DNA of 30,365 nt from Xanthobacteraceae bacterium. GTDB taxonomy: Bacteria; Pseudomonadota; Alphaproteobacteria; Rhizobiales; Xanthobacteraceae. A program made the position numbers and the translations under genes. The stretch lies in NCBI GenBank assembly GCA_025929595.1, contig JAICQA010000003.1:1-30365 (forward strand), written 5' to 3'. Shown piece by piece: positions 7,151-14,835 of this stretch (position 1 is its first letter; each line of letters opens with the position of its first letter). The notes beneath the pieces were generated by a model. That model worked only from the letters and a program-made list of their open reading frames with translations. It was not told the origin of the DNA and did no database searches.

Positions 7151-10100
7151 ATGGCGAAGACTCCACGGAAGACTCAGGATCCGACGCAGGCGGCTTTGTC
7201 TGCGATCGAGGAAGCGTTGCAGATGGGCGACGCGCCTGCGGCTGAACCGGCGAAGCCGGCAGTTGCCGACGACGCACGCCGCGGCAGCGGCGCCCTGCCC
7301 GCAGCTCCGTCCTCGGCGATGATGGACGAGCCGGGAATGCGCCGGCGTCCCGCCGGCCGCCGCGTATCGCACTCGCCCGCCAACGACGACCGTCAGTCGG
7401 TCGGCCAAATTCTCGGCGCGCTCCACGCGCGCCCGCCGCGCATGCCGCTCTATGTCGCCGCTATTGCCTCCGCTTGGTGGATGGTGATGGCGCTCTTGAT
7501 CGGCTACTCGCGCGCCTATTCGGACATCGCACAGACCTCGGGCCTGCTCGATCTCATCGACCTGCCCTATTTCTGGCTGTTCTTCGCCACCGTCGTCCTG
7601 CCGCCCGTCCTCTTCTTCACCATCGCCGCCATGGTCCGCCGCACGCAGGAGATGCGCCTCGTCTCCCGCGCCATGACCGAGGTGACGATGCGCCTCGCCG
7701 AGCCCGAGGGCGTTTCCACCGACGCCGTCGTCAGCGTGAGCCAGGCGATCCGCCGCGAAGTCGCCGCCCTCGGCGACGGCATCGAGCGGGCCATTGCGCG
7801 AGCCTCCGAACTCGAAACGATGGTGCGCAACGAAGTCGCCACCCTTGAACGCGCCTATGACGAAAACGAGCTGCGCGTCCGCGCCCTGGTCGATGAGCTG
7901 CAGAGCGAGCGCGACGCAATCGTCTCGCACGGCACGCGCCTGCGCGAAGCCATCGGCGGCGCGCATGAAAGCTTCAGCATCGACGTCGAAGGCGTCGCGA
8001 CCAATATCGACCGCACGCTCACCGAGGCGACCGATCGCATCAATGCTTCGCTCACCGAGTCCACCACGCGCATCACCGACGGCTTCCTGATGCAGGCGGA
8101 AACTGCCCGCACCCAGGCCGCCGACGCCTCCGACAACGTGCTGAGCGCCTTCTCCATGCGCGGCACCGAACTCGCCGAGCGCCTCGGCCAGGTCGGCGTC
8201 GAAGTGGCAAACGCCCTCGACTCGCGCACCGCGCGCCTGACCGAGAGCATGAACAATTCGATGGAGCGGCTGGTCGAAGCCATTTCCACGAAGGGCAACG
8301 AAGTCCACGAGGTGCTCACCGTGCGCCTCGCCGCTTCGGAAGAAGCGATCGCGCGCCACGGCAACCAGATCGCCGACCGCATCGCCTCCGACACCGCCTC
8401 CCTTGCGCAGCGCGTCACGGAGAACGTCCAGACTTTCGACAGCACGTTCAAGGAACACGTCAACTCCTTCGACACCTCGCTCAAGGCGAACGTGCAGACC
8501 TTCGAGACGTCGCTCAAGACGCACGGCCCGGCGCTTGGCGAGCAGATCAGCCAGGCGGTCGACTACATCACCGACCAGACCCGCGGCGCCCTCTCCTCGC
8601 TCGACGAGCGCACCGCCGGCAAGCTGCGCGAGACCACCGAAGCGGTGGACAGCCGCATCGCCCGCATCGAGCAGACGATCGACGCGCGCACGCAGAACCT
8701 CAACGAAACGCTGGCCAACCGGACGCTCGAACTCGCGCGCACCATCGCCGACGGCTCCAAGGTCGCGGGCGAGGCGGTCGACAAGACGATTGCCGGCATG
8801 GGCGAATACTTCGCGACCAAAGCGCAGGAAATCGCCACCACGATCTCCGACCGAGCCGAGTCCGTCGACCAGACGCTCGGCAAGCGCGCGCTGGAGATGA
8901 CCGAAACCCTCGACAGCCGCATCCAGCGCTTCGAGGACCAGGTCGCGAACAAGCTCGTCGGCATCACGGAGTCGATCGAATCCAAGGGTATCGCGCTGAC
9001 CGAGTCGCTGGTCGGCAAGCTCGACGCCGCCTCCACGACCCTCGTCACCAAGCTCGACGAAACGTCGTCCGGCTTCGTCAACAAGCTGGAAAGCGCGTCG
9101 GTGGCCCTTGTCACCAAGTCCGAGAACGTCACCAAGAGCCTGCACGAAGGTGCGGCGGAGGTGGAACGGACGCTGGGCAATCTCAGCGAACAGATCACCC
9201 AGACGCTCGTCGAGCGCACGGGCGAGACCGTCCGCGGCTTCGCCGAGCAGACGCACCAGATCGCCGCGACCCATGAGGCGCTGCGCGAGAACGTCGTCGG
9301 CTCCCTCGACAAGCTGCTGGAGTCGAACCGCCTCTTCAAGCAGCTCTTGCAGGGCGTCACCGAGAGCCTCGAACCGCTCGAGAACGCGGTGGCGAAGCGC
9401 GTTGCGAACCTGCAGGGCGCGCTGGAAACCTCCATCACCACCTCGCGCAGCAGCGTCGACTGGATCGACAACCAGATGAACGAGCTGCGCAACATCTCCG
9501 GCGGCGTGCTGCGCGACCTCGCGGCCGTCACCCAGCGCTTCGAGGGCCAGGGCCGATACATCGCCTCGGTCGCCGAGACGCTGAGCGAGACGCACGGCCG
9601 CATCGACCAGTCGCTCGAAGAGCGGCGTGAGGCGATCGAGCACATCATCCGCCTGCTCGTGGACCGCACCGCCGAGATCGAGGAAAACTTCGGCGACCGT
9701 TCGCAGCAGATCAGCGAGCGCCTGTCCGCCTTCAACCGCCTGCTGCAGGAGTCGCTCGCGACCGCCGAGCAGCGCGCGCAGGACATCGCCCGCCACATCA
9801 TCGACTCCACGAACCAGATCTCGCAGACCATCAACAAGCAGCACGAGGTCATTCGCGCCGGCTACTCGGAAGAACGCGGCCGCACCGCCACCGCCTTGAA
9901 GAACACGTACGAAGAGGCGACGGACGAGATGAAGCAGATGTTCTCCGACCTGCAGGAACGCTTCACCGAAACCGCCCGCGAAGTGCGCGACGTGGCGGGT
10001 GAAGTGCAGGCCTCGCTCGACCAGACGCGCGTGGAGCTCAAGCGTGGCGTGCTCGAGCTTCCGCACGAGACGCGCGAGAGCGCCGACGCCATGCGCCGCG

Positions 10101-10804
10101 TGGTGGCGGACCAGCTCAAGGCGCTGTCCGAACTCAACGAGATCGTGTCGCGCCACGCGCGCGACATGGAAGCGGTCGAGCCGACGCGCGCGACCTACCG
10201 CGAAGATGCGGCGGCTGCCGGCGGCGGGCGTTATGCAATGGCCGATGCGGGGTCGGTCACTTCACTTGCTTCGGCGCGTCCGCGCGCCGCGGCTCCGCGC
10301 GGTGAGCCGATCGAATTCCGCCGCCCTGCGCGCGAACAGGCCGAACCGGCCCGCCGCGCACAGCGCGCCGTCCCTGCTCCGCGCGAGGAAGCGGAGCGCG
10401 GCGGCTGGCTGACCGATCTCATCCAGAAGCAGGACGACGGCGAGGACGACGACACGGCCGACACCGTGGAGTCGCTCGACTCGCTCTCCCTCGACATCGC
10501 CCGCATGATCGATCATGAGGCGGCGGTCGACCTGTGGGATCGCCACAAGCGCGGCGAACGCAACATCTTCACGCGCCGGCTCTATACGCCGGCCGGCCAG
10601 AAGACCTTCGACGAAATCCGCCGCCGCTATCGCAAGAGCAACGAGTTCCGCGAGACCGTCGACCGCTATATCGACGAGTTCGAGCGGCTGCTCGACCAGG
10701 TCTCGCGCGACGACCGCGGCCAGGTCCTGTCGAAGACCTACCTCACCTCCGACACGGGCAAGGTCTACACGCTCCTCGCCCACGCGGCGGCGCGGCTGAA
10801 CTGA
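7151..10804 (+). CDS. Giant membrane-anchored coiled-coil protein, GPR/RgsE/TipN-like polar scaffold candidate
   Basis: This 1217-aa protein begins at the ATG at 7151, ten bases after a GGAGG. The GTG at 7142 lies too close to that site. A charged cytoplasmic leader of about 95 residues precedes two transmembrane helices (about 98-120 and 137-162). A very long helical region (about 165-1010) follows, made of degenerate apolipoprotein/laminin-like repeats such as 'TETLDSRIQRFEDQVANKL'. Next come an Ala/Arg/Pro-rich linker and a compact C-terminal domain (about 1105-1217, 'AAVDLWDRHKRGERNIFTRR'). Two N-terminal helices plus a giant coiled coil is the design of Caulobacter TipN and of the Agrobacterium growth-pole-ring protein GPR (Sinorhizobium RgsE). 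Databases often mislabel such proteins as kinesin-like, but no motor domain is visible. The polar role is inferred. Confidence 0.75.
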   Translation: MAKTPRKTQDPTQAALSAIEEALQMGDAPAAEPAKPAVADDARRGSGALPAAPSSAMMDEPGMRRRPAGRRVSHSPANDDRQSVGQILGALHARPPRMPLYVAAIASAWWMVMALLIGYSRAYSDIAQTSGLLDLIDLPYFWLFFATVVLPPVLFFTIAAMVRRTQEMRLVSRAMTEVTMRLAEPEGVSTDAVVSVSQAIRREVAALGDGIERAIARASELETMVRNEVATLERAYDENELRVRALVDELQSERDAIVSHGTRLREAIGGAHESFSIDVEGVATNIDRTLTEATDRINASLTESTTRITDGFLMQAETARTQAADASDNVLSAFSMRGTELAERLGQVGVEVANALDSRTARLTESMNNSMERLVEAISTKGNEVHEVLTVRLAASEEAIARHGNQIADRIASDTASLAQRVTENVQTFDSTFKEHVNSFDTSLKANVQTFETSLKTHGPALGEQISQAVDYITDQTRGALSSLDERTAGKLRETTEAVDSRIARIEQTIDARTQNLNETLANRTLELARTIADGSKVAGEAVDKTIAGMGEYFATKAQEIATTISDRAESVDQTLGKRALEMTETLDSRIQRFEDQVANKLVGITESIESKGIALTESLVGKLDAASTTLVTKLDETSSGFVNKLESASVALVTKSENVTKSLHEGAAEVERTLGNLSEQITQTLVERTGETVRGFAEQTHQIAATHEALRENVVGSLDKLLESNRLFKQLLQGVTESLEPLENAVAKRVANLQGALETSITTSRSSVDWIDNQMNELRNISGGVLRDLAAVTQRFEGQGRYIASVAETLSETHGRIDQSLEERREAIEHIIRLLVDRTAEIEENFGDRSQQISERLSAFNRLLQESLATAEQRAQDIARHIIDSTNQISQTINKQHEVIRAGYSEERGRTATALKNTYEEATDEMKQMFSDLQERFTETAREVRDVAGEVQASLDQTRVELKRGVLELPHETRESADAMRRVVADQLKALSELNEIVSRHARDMEAVEPTRATYREDAAAAGGGRYAMADAGSVTSLASARPRAAAPRGEPIEFRRPAREQAEPARRAQRAVPAPREEAERGGWLTDLIQKQDDGEDDDTADTVESLDSLSLDIARMIDHEAAVDLWDRHKRGERNIFTRRLYTPAGQKTFDEIRRRYRKSNEFRETVDRYIDEFERLLDQVSRDDRGQVLSKTYLTSDTGKVYTLLAHAAARLN

Positions 10805-10825
10805 CGCGAGTGCGAAACGGAATCG

Positions 10826-10860
10826 AAAACGGCCGGGCTTGCCCGGCCGTTTTCATTTTA
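10826..10860. terminator. Strong bidirectional intrinsic terminator
   Basis: AAAACGGCCGGGC at 10826-10838 pairs perfectly with GCCCGGCCGTTTT at 10841-10853. T-rich sequence follows on the plus strand, and a run of A at 10826-10829 gives a T-run on the minus strand. The element sits between the convergent stops at 10804 and 10874, so it can end transcripts from both sides. Confidence 0.88.
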
Positions 10861-10873
10861 GATCGATCCCCGT

Positions 10874-11314
10874 TCAGACGGCGGCGATCTTCGCTCCTTC
10901 CCACTTCAACAGGAGCGAGCGCAACGTCTCGGTCACAGGTACGGGTTTGTGCGCGGTCTGGTCCGTATAGACCCAAACAACCTCACCCGTGCTGCGCGGC
11001 TCGTCCTCCGCCTCGCCGAAGACAGCCAGCGCGAAGGTGATGCTCGACCGCCCGAGTCGCCCCGTACGAACGGCTACTTCGATCTCCTGATCGAAATGAA
11101 TCGGCGCCTTGTACTCAACGACGGTACGCACGGTATGAAAGTCCGCGCCCGTCGCCTTCACTTCGTCGAGATAGGCGTAAGGGAGCGCGCGCATGTACTC
11201 GGTCAGCGCCGTATCGAAATAAGTCAGATAGACGCCGTTGAACACGACGCCCTGCTGATCCACCTCCGCATAACGAACCCGAAAAGGACAAAAGAACCAG
11301 AAGTCCGACCGCAC
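10874..11314 (-). CDS. Acyl-CoA thioesterase, 4HBT/YbgC-like hotdog fold
   Basis: This 146-aa protein has the size and fold signature of 4-hydroxybenzoyl-CoA thioesterase-like enzymes, which hydrolyse acyl-CoA thioesters. The N-terminal catalytic stretch 'YAEVDQQGVVFNGVYLTYFD' corresponds to the YbgC/FadM motif with its catalytic aspartate (in VDQQG) and the start of the long hotdog helix. The later 'VEYKAPIHFDQEIEVAVRTG' matches the central strands. The start is GTG at 11312-11314, with GGAGG eight bases upstream. The substrate chain type cannot be read from the sequence. Its 3' end faces the bidirectional terminator. Confidence 0.88.
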   Translation of the reverse strand: MRSDFWFFCPFRVRYAEVDQQGVVFNGVYLTYFDTALTEYMRALPYAYLDEVKATGADFHTVRTVVEYKAPIHFDQEIEVAVRTGRLGRSSITFALAVFGEAEDEPRSTGEVVWVYTDQTAHKPVPVTETLRSLLLKWEGAKIAAV

Positions 11315-11381
11315 GATTGCGCCTCCGCACAGCTCCCAGAGCCGCTACGGATAGTCGTACGTCTGCGGCCGGGCAAGCTCG

Positions 11382-11876
11382 CTAGAGATATGCGGTCAGC
11401 CGTCCGAGCGTCGGCACCGCAAGCCAGATCGCGAGCGACGCGACCGTCTGCGCCCTGCCCCCGCCCGGCACCAAGGCGTCCCAGTCGCCGAGCTTCGGAT
11501 TCCAGTAGCGCCGGAAGAGCCACGCATTGATGAGCCCCACGGCGATCAGCGTAAATTTCAGTTGGAGCAGCGTATTCGCGGCGAGCGGTCCCGCATCCGC
11601 AACGAAGATGATGAGCCCGCCCGGCACCAGCAGCAGAATGCCGATGACCGCCACCGGCGTCAGCAGCTTCGACGCGCCCTGCGCCGAGACGTAACCGCGG
11701 CCGAAGCCGAGTAGCCGAAGGTCGAGCGTGACGATCGAGCCAACGAACAGTGCCACGCCCAGCACATGCAGGACGTTGCCGAGAGGATAGAGCCAGCTCG
11801 AATGACGGATGGCGACGCCGAGCCCGGAATTCTGCAGCGCGACCGCCCAGAGCGGCCAAGCGTCACTCGGCTCCAT
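11382..11876 (-). CDS. DUF6644-type membrane protein
   Basis: This 164-aa protein has four predicted membrane helices: about residues 25-50 ('WLYPLGNVLHVLGVALFVGS'), 67-90, 98-118 and 140-160. The pattern, including 'LHVLGVALFVGSIVTLDLRL', fits the uncharacterised DUF6644 family. Its ATG overlaps the stop of the upstream DUF6152 gene by one base (TGATG on the minus strand), so translation is probably coupled. The partner is exported, so the two may work as a membrane/periplasm pair. The histidines and tryptophans near the helix ends could bind metal or heme, but this is speculation. The stop is a TAG within CTAG at 11382-11385. Confidence 0.7.
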   Translation of the reverse strand: MEPSDAWPLWAVALQNSGLGVAIRHSSWLYPLGNVLHVLGVALFVGSIVTLDLRLLGFGRGYVSAQGASKLLTPVAVIGILLLVPGGLIIFVADAGPLAANTLLQLKFTLIAVGLINAWLFRRYWNPKLGDWDALVPGGGRAQTVASLAIWLAVPTLGRLTAYL

Positions 11877-12226
11877 CAGCGCATCTCGATCACACGGCTG
11901 CCGACGGTCACGCGTTCAGCCCGCATTTCGTTCTTGTTGACCGTGCTGGGATAGCCTTCGGCTTTGATGCGCTTGCCCACCGCGACGTCCTCGCGCGCCA
12001 GGCCGCGCGACTGCATCCGCGACGGCGGCGCGAGTGTCGCCGTCCAGCGCACGCCGTTCAGTTCGATGATGGCCTCGCCGTGCGGAAATTCGTAGCTCGA
12101 CTCCAGGATCGGCCCGTCGAGAACGATGGTCTTGCTGGCGTCGTAGCTGCCCCATCCGTGGTGGGCGGCAGCGGCGCCGGCCGCCAACAGCGCCGCAATC
12201 GCGACTGCACTGGAAATGATGCGCAT
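11876..12226 (-). CDS. DUF6152 exported protein
   Basis: This 116-aa protein starts at the ATG at 12224-12226, after the ribosome-binding site AGGAG. A signal peptide (about residues 1-20, ending in AAAA) is followed by 'HHGWGSYDASKTIVLDG'. This is the hallmark opening of DUF6152, in which the mature protein begins with His-His. The rest is a small beta-rich, OB-like domain with 'YEFPHGEAIIELNG' in the middle. An upstream in-frame extension of 68 codons runs through the palindromic repeat and is rejected. It is coupled to the DUF6644 membrane gene downstream. Function is unknown; the N-terminal histidine pair would be a possible metal-binding feature. Confidence 0.75.
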   Translation of the reverse strand: MRIISSAVAIAALLAAGAAAAHHGWGSYDASKTIVLDGPILESSYEFPHGEAIIELNGVRWTATLAPPSRMQSRGLAREDVAVGKRIKAEGYPSTVNKNEMRAERVTVGSRVIEMR

Positions 12227-12323
12227 GATCCGCTCCTGAGGAGACACCCGCGCGGCGTTTATAGCATGACGCTTCGAGCTCAGCCGCGCGTCACGGCGAT
12301 TTGACAGCGTTACCGTGCCTTCC

Positions 12324-12417
12324 TTGTCATGCCCGCGCTTGTCGCGGGCATCTCGATTGGGTGGGCACGGCCGTGCCCGCCTAAGCGAGAGGGCCGGGTC
12401 AAGCCCGGCCATGACAA
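12324..12417. repeat. REP-like palindromic intergenic element
   Basis: The element is bounded by exact inverted termini, TTGTCATG at 12324-12331 and CATGACAA at 12410-12417. Inside are three GC-rich hairpins: GCCCGCGCTTGTCGCGGGC (12331-12349), GGGCACGGCCGTGCCC (12363-12378) and GGCCGGGTCAAGCCCGGCC (near 12392-12410). It lies between the DUF6152 gene and the lipoprotein gene. The design matches dispersed REP-type palindromes common in Rhizobiales genomes. It could also help end or stabilise the Mla operon transcript. Confidence 0.72.
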
Positions 12418-12426
12418 AGCCAAGGA

Positions 12427-13032
12427 TCAAATCCGCTGCGTCGTCCAGCGCACCAGCTCGATCAGCACGGTGCCAAAGGCCGAGTTGATCGCGGCCGTGG
12501 CCGATGGGCCGTCCACCGACGCCGTGTCGGCGCGTGCCGAGAAGACTTCCGCGGCCACCACCCGGTTCGTCTGGGCATTCACGAGCTTGACCGACAGTTC
12601 GACCAGCGCCTGCTTTTGCGGCGAGACGAACACGCCAAACTCGCGGATTTCGGTGTCGAGCTTGTAGTCGGTGCGGAGCGAATCTCCCTCGCGCGTCACC
12701 GCGCGCACCCGGCCCGAATTCTCGAATGCCTGCATGATCCGCGTCTGCACGAGCCGCGGCACGCGGTCCGACCAGCGCGCGCCCGAGAGATAATTCACCT
12801 CGCCCGGCGTCGGCTGAATGATCACGCGCTCGCTGTCGATGACGCGGATGGTTGTCGGCAGCGCCACCGAAAGCGTGCCGCGCGCACGGCGGGCGTCGGT
12901 GAATTCCTGCGGAGCCAGCAGCTCGAATGTCTGAAAGCCGCCATCGCCGCCACCGCCGGCGCAGCCACCGAGCGCCAGCGCGAGCAGAAAGGCGGGGACA
13001 AAACCCCGGCGGGAAATCGTAAACGCGGTCAC
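12427..13032 (-). CDS. ABC-transport auxiliary lipoprotein (PqiC-like) of the Mla-type operon
   Basis: This protein of about 201 aa starts with GTG at 13030-13032. The N-terminus has an Arg pair followed by a hydrophobic stretch and the lipobox 'LGGC' (Cys24), predicting a lipoprotein. The rest resembles the ABC-type transport auxiliary lipoprotein / PqiC domain: 'INYLSG'-like 'VNYLSGARWSDRVPRLVQTR', then 'YKLDTEIREFGVF' and 'ALVELSVKLVNAQTNRVVA'. It is the last gene of the MCE operon, 45 bp after the MCE protein gene. In such systems the lipoprotein probably sits at the outer membrane and completes the lipid path from the MCE ring. The lipid moved and the direction cannot be read from the sequence. 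Confidence 0.85.
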   Translation of the reverse strand: MTAFTISRRGFVPAFLLALALGGCAGGGGDGGFQTFELLAPQEFTDARRARGTLSVALPTTIRVIDSERVIIQPTPGEVNYLSGARWSDRVPRLVQTRIMQAFENSGRVRAVTREGDSLRTDYKLDTEIREFGVFVSPQKQALVELSVKLVNAQTNRVVAAEVFSARADTASVDGPSATAAINSAFGTVLIELVRWTTQRI

Positions 13033-13077
13033 GCGTAGCCTCGGCCTCTTGGTCGTTCCAGCCCTAGCCCAACCCGA

Positions 13078-14004
13078 TTAACGGGGATTGTATTCCGGAA
13101 CGCCGCCCGAACTGCTCGCTCCCCCGCCGAACAGAAACTGGCTCGGATTGCGCTCCAGATTGCGGACGACGCGCTCGATCTCGGCGACCATGCGGCGAGC
13201 GTCGACCGCCAGCCCCTTGTATTCCTGGATCGTCGCCGGCGTCGTCTTGTTCAGCGTATCGGCAAGCTGACGCACGGACTTCGCCGCTTCCGATGCGTTC
13301 GCCATGAAGCCCTGATTGTCCTTATCGCCGGTGAAGCCCTTCACTGCTTCGAGCACGCCATCGAACTTGTCGGCCATGCCGTTGAGCTTTGCCGCGAGCT
13401 GGCCGGCATTCGACAACAGCGTATCGACGTCGCCGGAACGATCGGAGAGAACGCTCGTGAACTTCGAAATGTCCTTGATCGCCTGATCGAGCCGCTGCTC
13501 GTTGTCGCCCAGGAGCCGATCGATGCGCGTGGCGATCGAATCGATGCGGCCCATGATCTGCTTGGCGCCGGTCATCAGGTCCTGGATCTGACCGCCCTCC
13601 GCGAGCATGCGCGGCGGCGAGCCGGCCTGCGCCACAAGCGGCGGCGCGTCGATGCGGCCGCCGGTCATGGCGACCGATGCAATGCCGGTCAGCCCCTGAT
13701 ATTCGAGGCTGGCGCGCGTGTCCGACCGGACCGGAACGGTGGACGAAATATTCACCGTCACGACCACCTTGCGCGGATCGGTCTTGTCGAGCCGAAGCGA
13801 ACCCACCTCGCCGACGCGAATGCCGTTGAAGTTCACCGGAGCACCGGGGCGCAGGCCCGACACCGCGCTGTCGAAGACGATCTCGTAGCTGTTGCGGCCG
13901 CCGCCTTCGCCCGCGCGTTCGAGCCACCACACGAAGCCGAAGCCGCCGAATATGACGGCGAGCGTGAAAATGCCGATCAGAACGTAATTGGCCCGCGTTT
14001 CCAT
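13078..14004 (-). CDS. MlaD-family MCE domain protein
   Basis: This 308-aa protein has one N-terminal membrane anchor (about residues 7-29), a single MCE domain (about 38-118, 'YEIVFDSAVSGLRPGAPVNF', 'GIRVGEVGSLRLD', 'LEYQGLTGIASVAMTGG') and a long helical C-terminal region (about 135-290) ending in a glycine/serine-rich tail. MCE proteins form hexameric rings in the periplasm that shuttle lipids between membranes. At 308 residues it is much longer than E. coli MlaD (about 180), as is usual for rhizobial members whose helices can build a tube. It lies 27 bp after the ATPase gene. Confidence 0.92.
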   Translation of the reverse strand: METRANYVLIGIFTLAVIFGGFGFVWWLERAGEGGGRNSYEIVFDSAVSGLRPGAPVNFNGIRVGEVGSLRLDKTDPRKVVVTVNISSTVPVRSDTRASLEYQGLTGIASVAMTGGRIDAPPLVAQAGSPPRMLAEGGQIQDLMTGAKQIMGRIDSIATRIDRLLGDNEQRLDQAIKDISKFTSVLSDRSGDVDTLLSNAGQLAAKLNGMADKFDGVLEAVKGFTGDKDNQGFMANASEAAKSVRQLADTLNKTTPATIQEYKGLAVDARRMVAEIERVVRNLERNPSQFLFGGGASSSGGVPEYNPR

Positions 14005-14031
14005 ACTCTCACTCTGCCCCGACTGTTGATC

Positions 14032-14832
14032 TCATGCGCTCGCGCCCGACCGCGACTGCGCCCGCGCTCCGTGGAAATAGGCGCGCAACCACGGATGCTC
14101 CGCTTCCAGCATCGACTCGATGGGACCTTCCGCGATGATCCTGCCTTCCGCCAGCGCGATGATGCGGTCGCAGGCCGTGTAAAGACTGTCGAGATCGTGC
14201 GTTACCATGAAAACCGTGAGCCCCAAAGTTTCCTGCAACGCCATGATGAGTTCGTCGAAATCGCCGGCGCTGATCGGGTCGAGACCCGAAGTCGGCTCGT
14301 CGAGAAACAGGATCTCCGGGTCGAGCGCGAGCGCGCGCGCAAGCGCCACGCGCTTGACCATGCCGCCGGAAAGCTCGGACGGCATCTTATCGAGCACGTC
14401 GCGATGCAGACCGACCATTTCCAGCTTGGCGAGTGCAATCTCATCCCGCAAACGCTTGGAAAGTTTCAGGTTTTCACGGATCGGAAACTGCACATTCTGC
14501 CGCACCGTGAGCGAGGAGAACAGCGCGCCGCCCTGAAACAGCACGCCCCAGCGCCGCTCGATGGCCTGCCGCTCCCGCTCGCTGATAGCGTCGATATCCT
14601 GGCCGAAGACTTCGATCGTACCGTTCCATTTCGGCAAGAGGCCGATGATCGAACGTGTCAGCACCGACTTGCCGCCGCCCGACGCGCCGACGAAGCCGAT
14701 CACCTCGCCGTGCTTGATCTCGAGATCGATGCCCTTCAGCACCTTCACGCCGTGAAAGCCGACTTCAAGATTGCGCACGCGGATCACGGTCTCCGCTTCG
14801 CCCGTGAAGTGATGACTCTTATAGTGCGCCAT
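14032..14832 (-). CDS. MlaF-like ABC transporter ATP-binding protein
   Basis: This 266-aa ATPase energises the lipid transporter. It shows Walker A 'GASGGGKS' (about residues 50-57), the ABC signature 'LSGGMVKRVALARAL', Walker B with catalytic glutamate 'ILFLDEPTSGLD', and the switch histidine in 'VFMVTHDLDSL'. The 'LSGGMVKR' wording is typical of the Mla/Mkl subfamily. The C-terminal stretch 'YFHGARAQSR' also matches MlaF homologues. The ATG at 14830-14832 starts three bases after the permease stop, so the two are tightly coupled. Confidence 0.94.
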   Translation of the reverse strand: MAHYKSHHFTGEAETVIRVRNLEVGFHGVKVLKGIDLEIKHGEVIGFVGASGGGKSVLTRSIIGLLPKWNGTIEVFGQDIDAISERERQAIERRWGVLFQGGALFSSLTVRQNVQFPIRENLKLSKRLRDEIALAKLEMVGLHRDVLDKMPSELSGGMVKRVALARALALDPEILFLDEPTSGLDPISAGDFDELIMALQETLGLTVFMVTHDLDSLYTACDRIIALAEGRIIAEGPIESMLEAEHPWLRAYFHGARAQSRSGASA

Positions 14833-14835
14833 CGG

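Noticed and set aside
8400..8520. Possible direct DNA repeats (for example 'acgtccagactttcgac' and 'acgtgcagaccttcgag')
   Set aside because: They encode repeated helical protein units (VQTFDS/VQTFET) and are diverged at synonymous sites, so this is protein repetition, not a mobile or CRISPR-like array.
7079..10156. A 1025-codon open frame on the minus strand
   Set aside because: It is the antisense shadow of the coiled-coil gene; its translation is low-complexity Arg/Asp/Val/Leu-rich text without domains, caused by G/C-rich third positions.
7160..10200. 'Kinesin-like' or motor-protein identity for the coiled-coil gene
   Set aside because: No nucleotide-binding P-loop or motor domain is present; similarity to kinesins or apolipoproteins would come from repetitive helical composition.
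12227..12430. N-terminal extension of the DUF6152 gene
   Set aside because: It translates through the palindromic repeat; the signal peptide starts at the ATG at 12224-12226 after a clear AGGAG.
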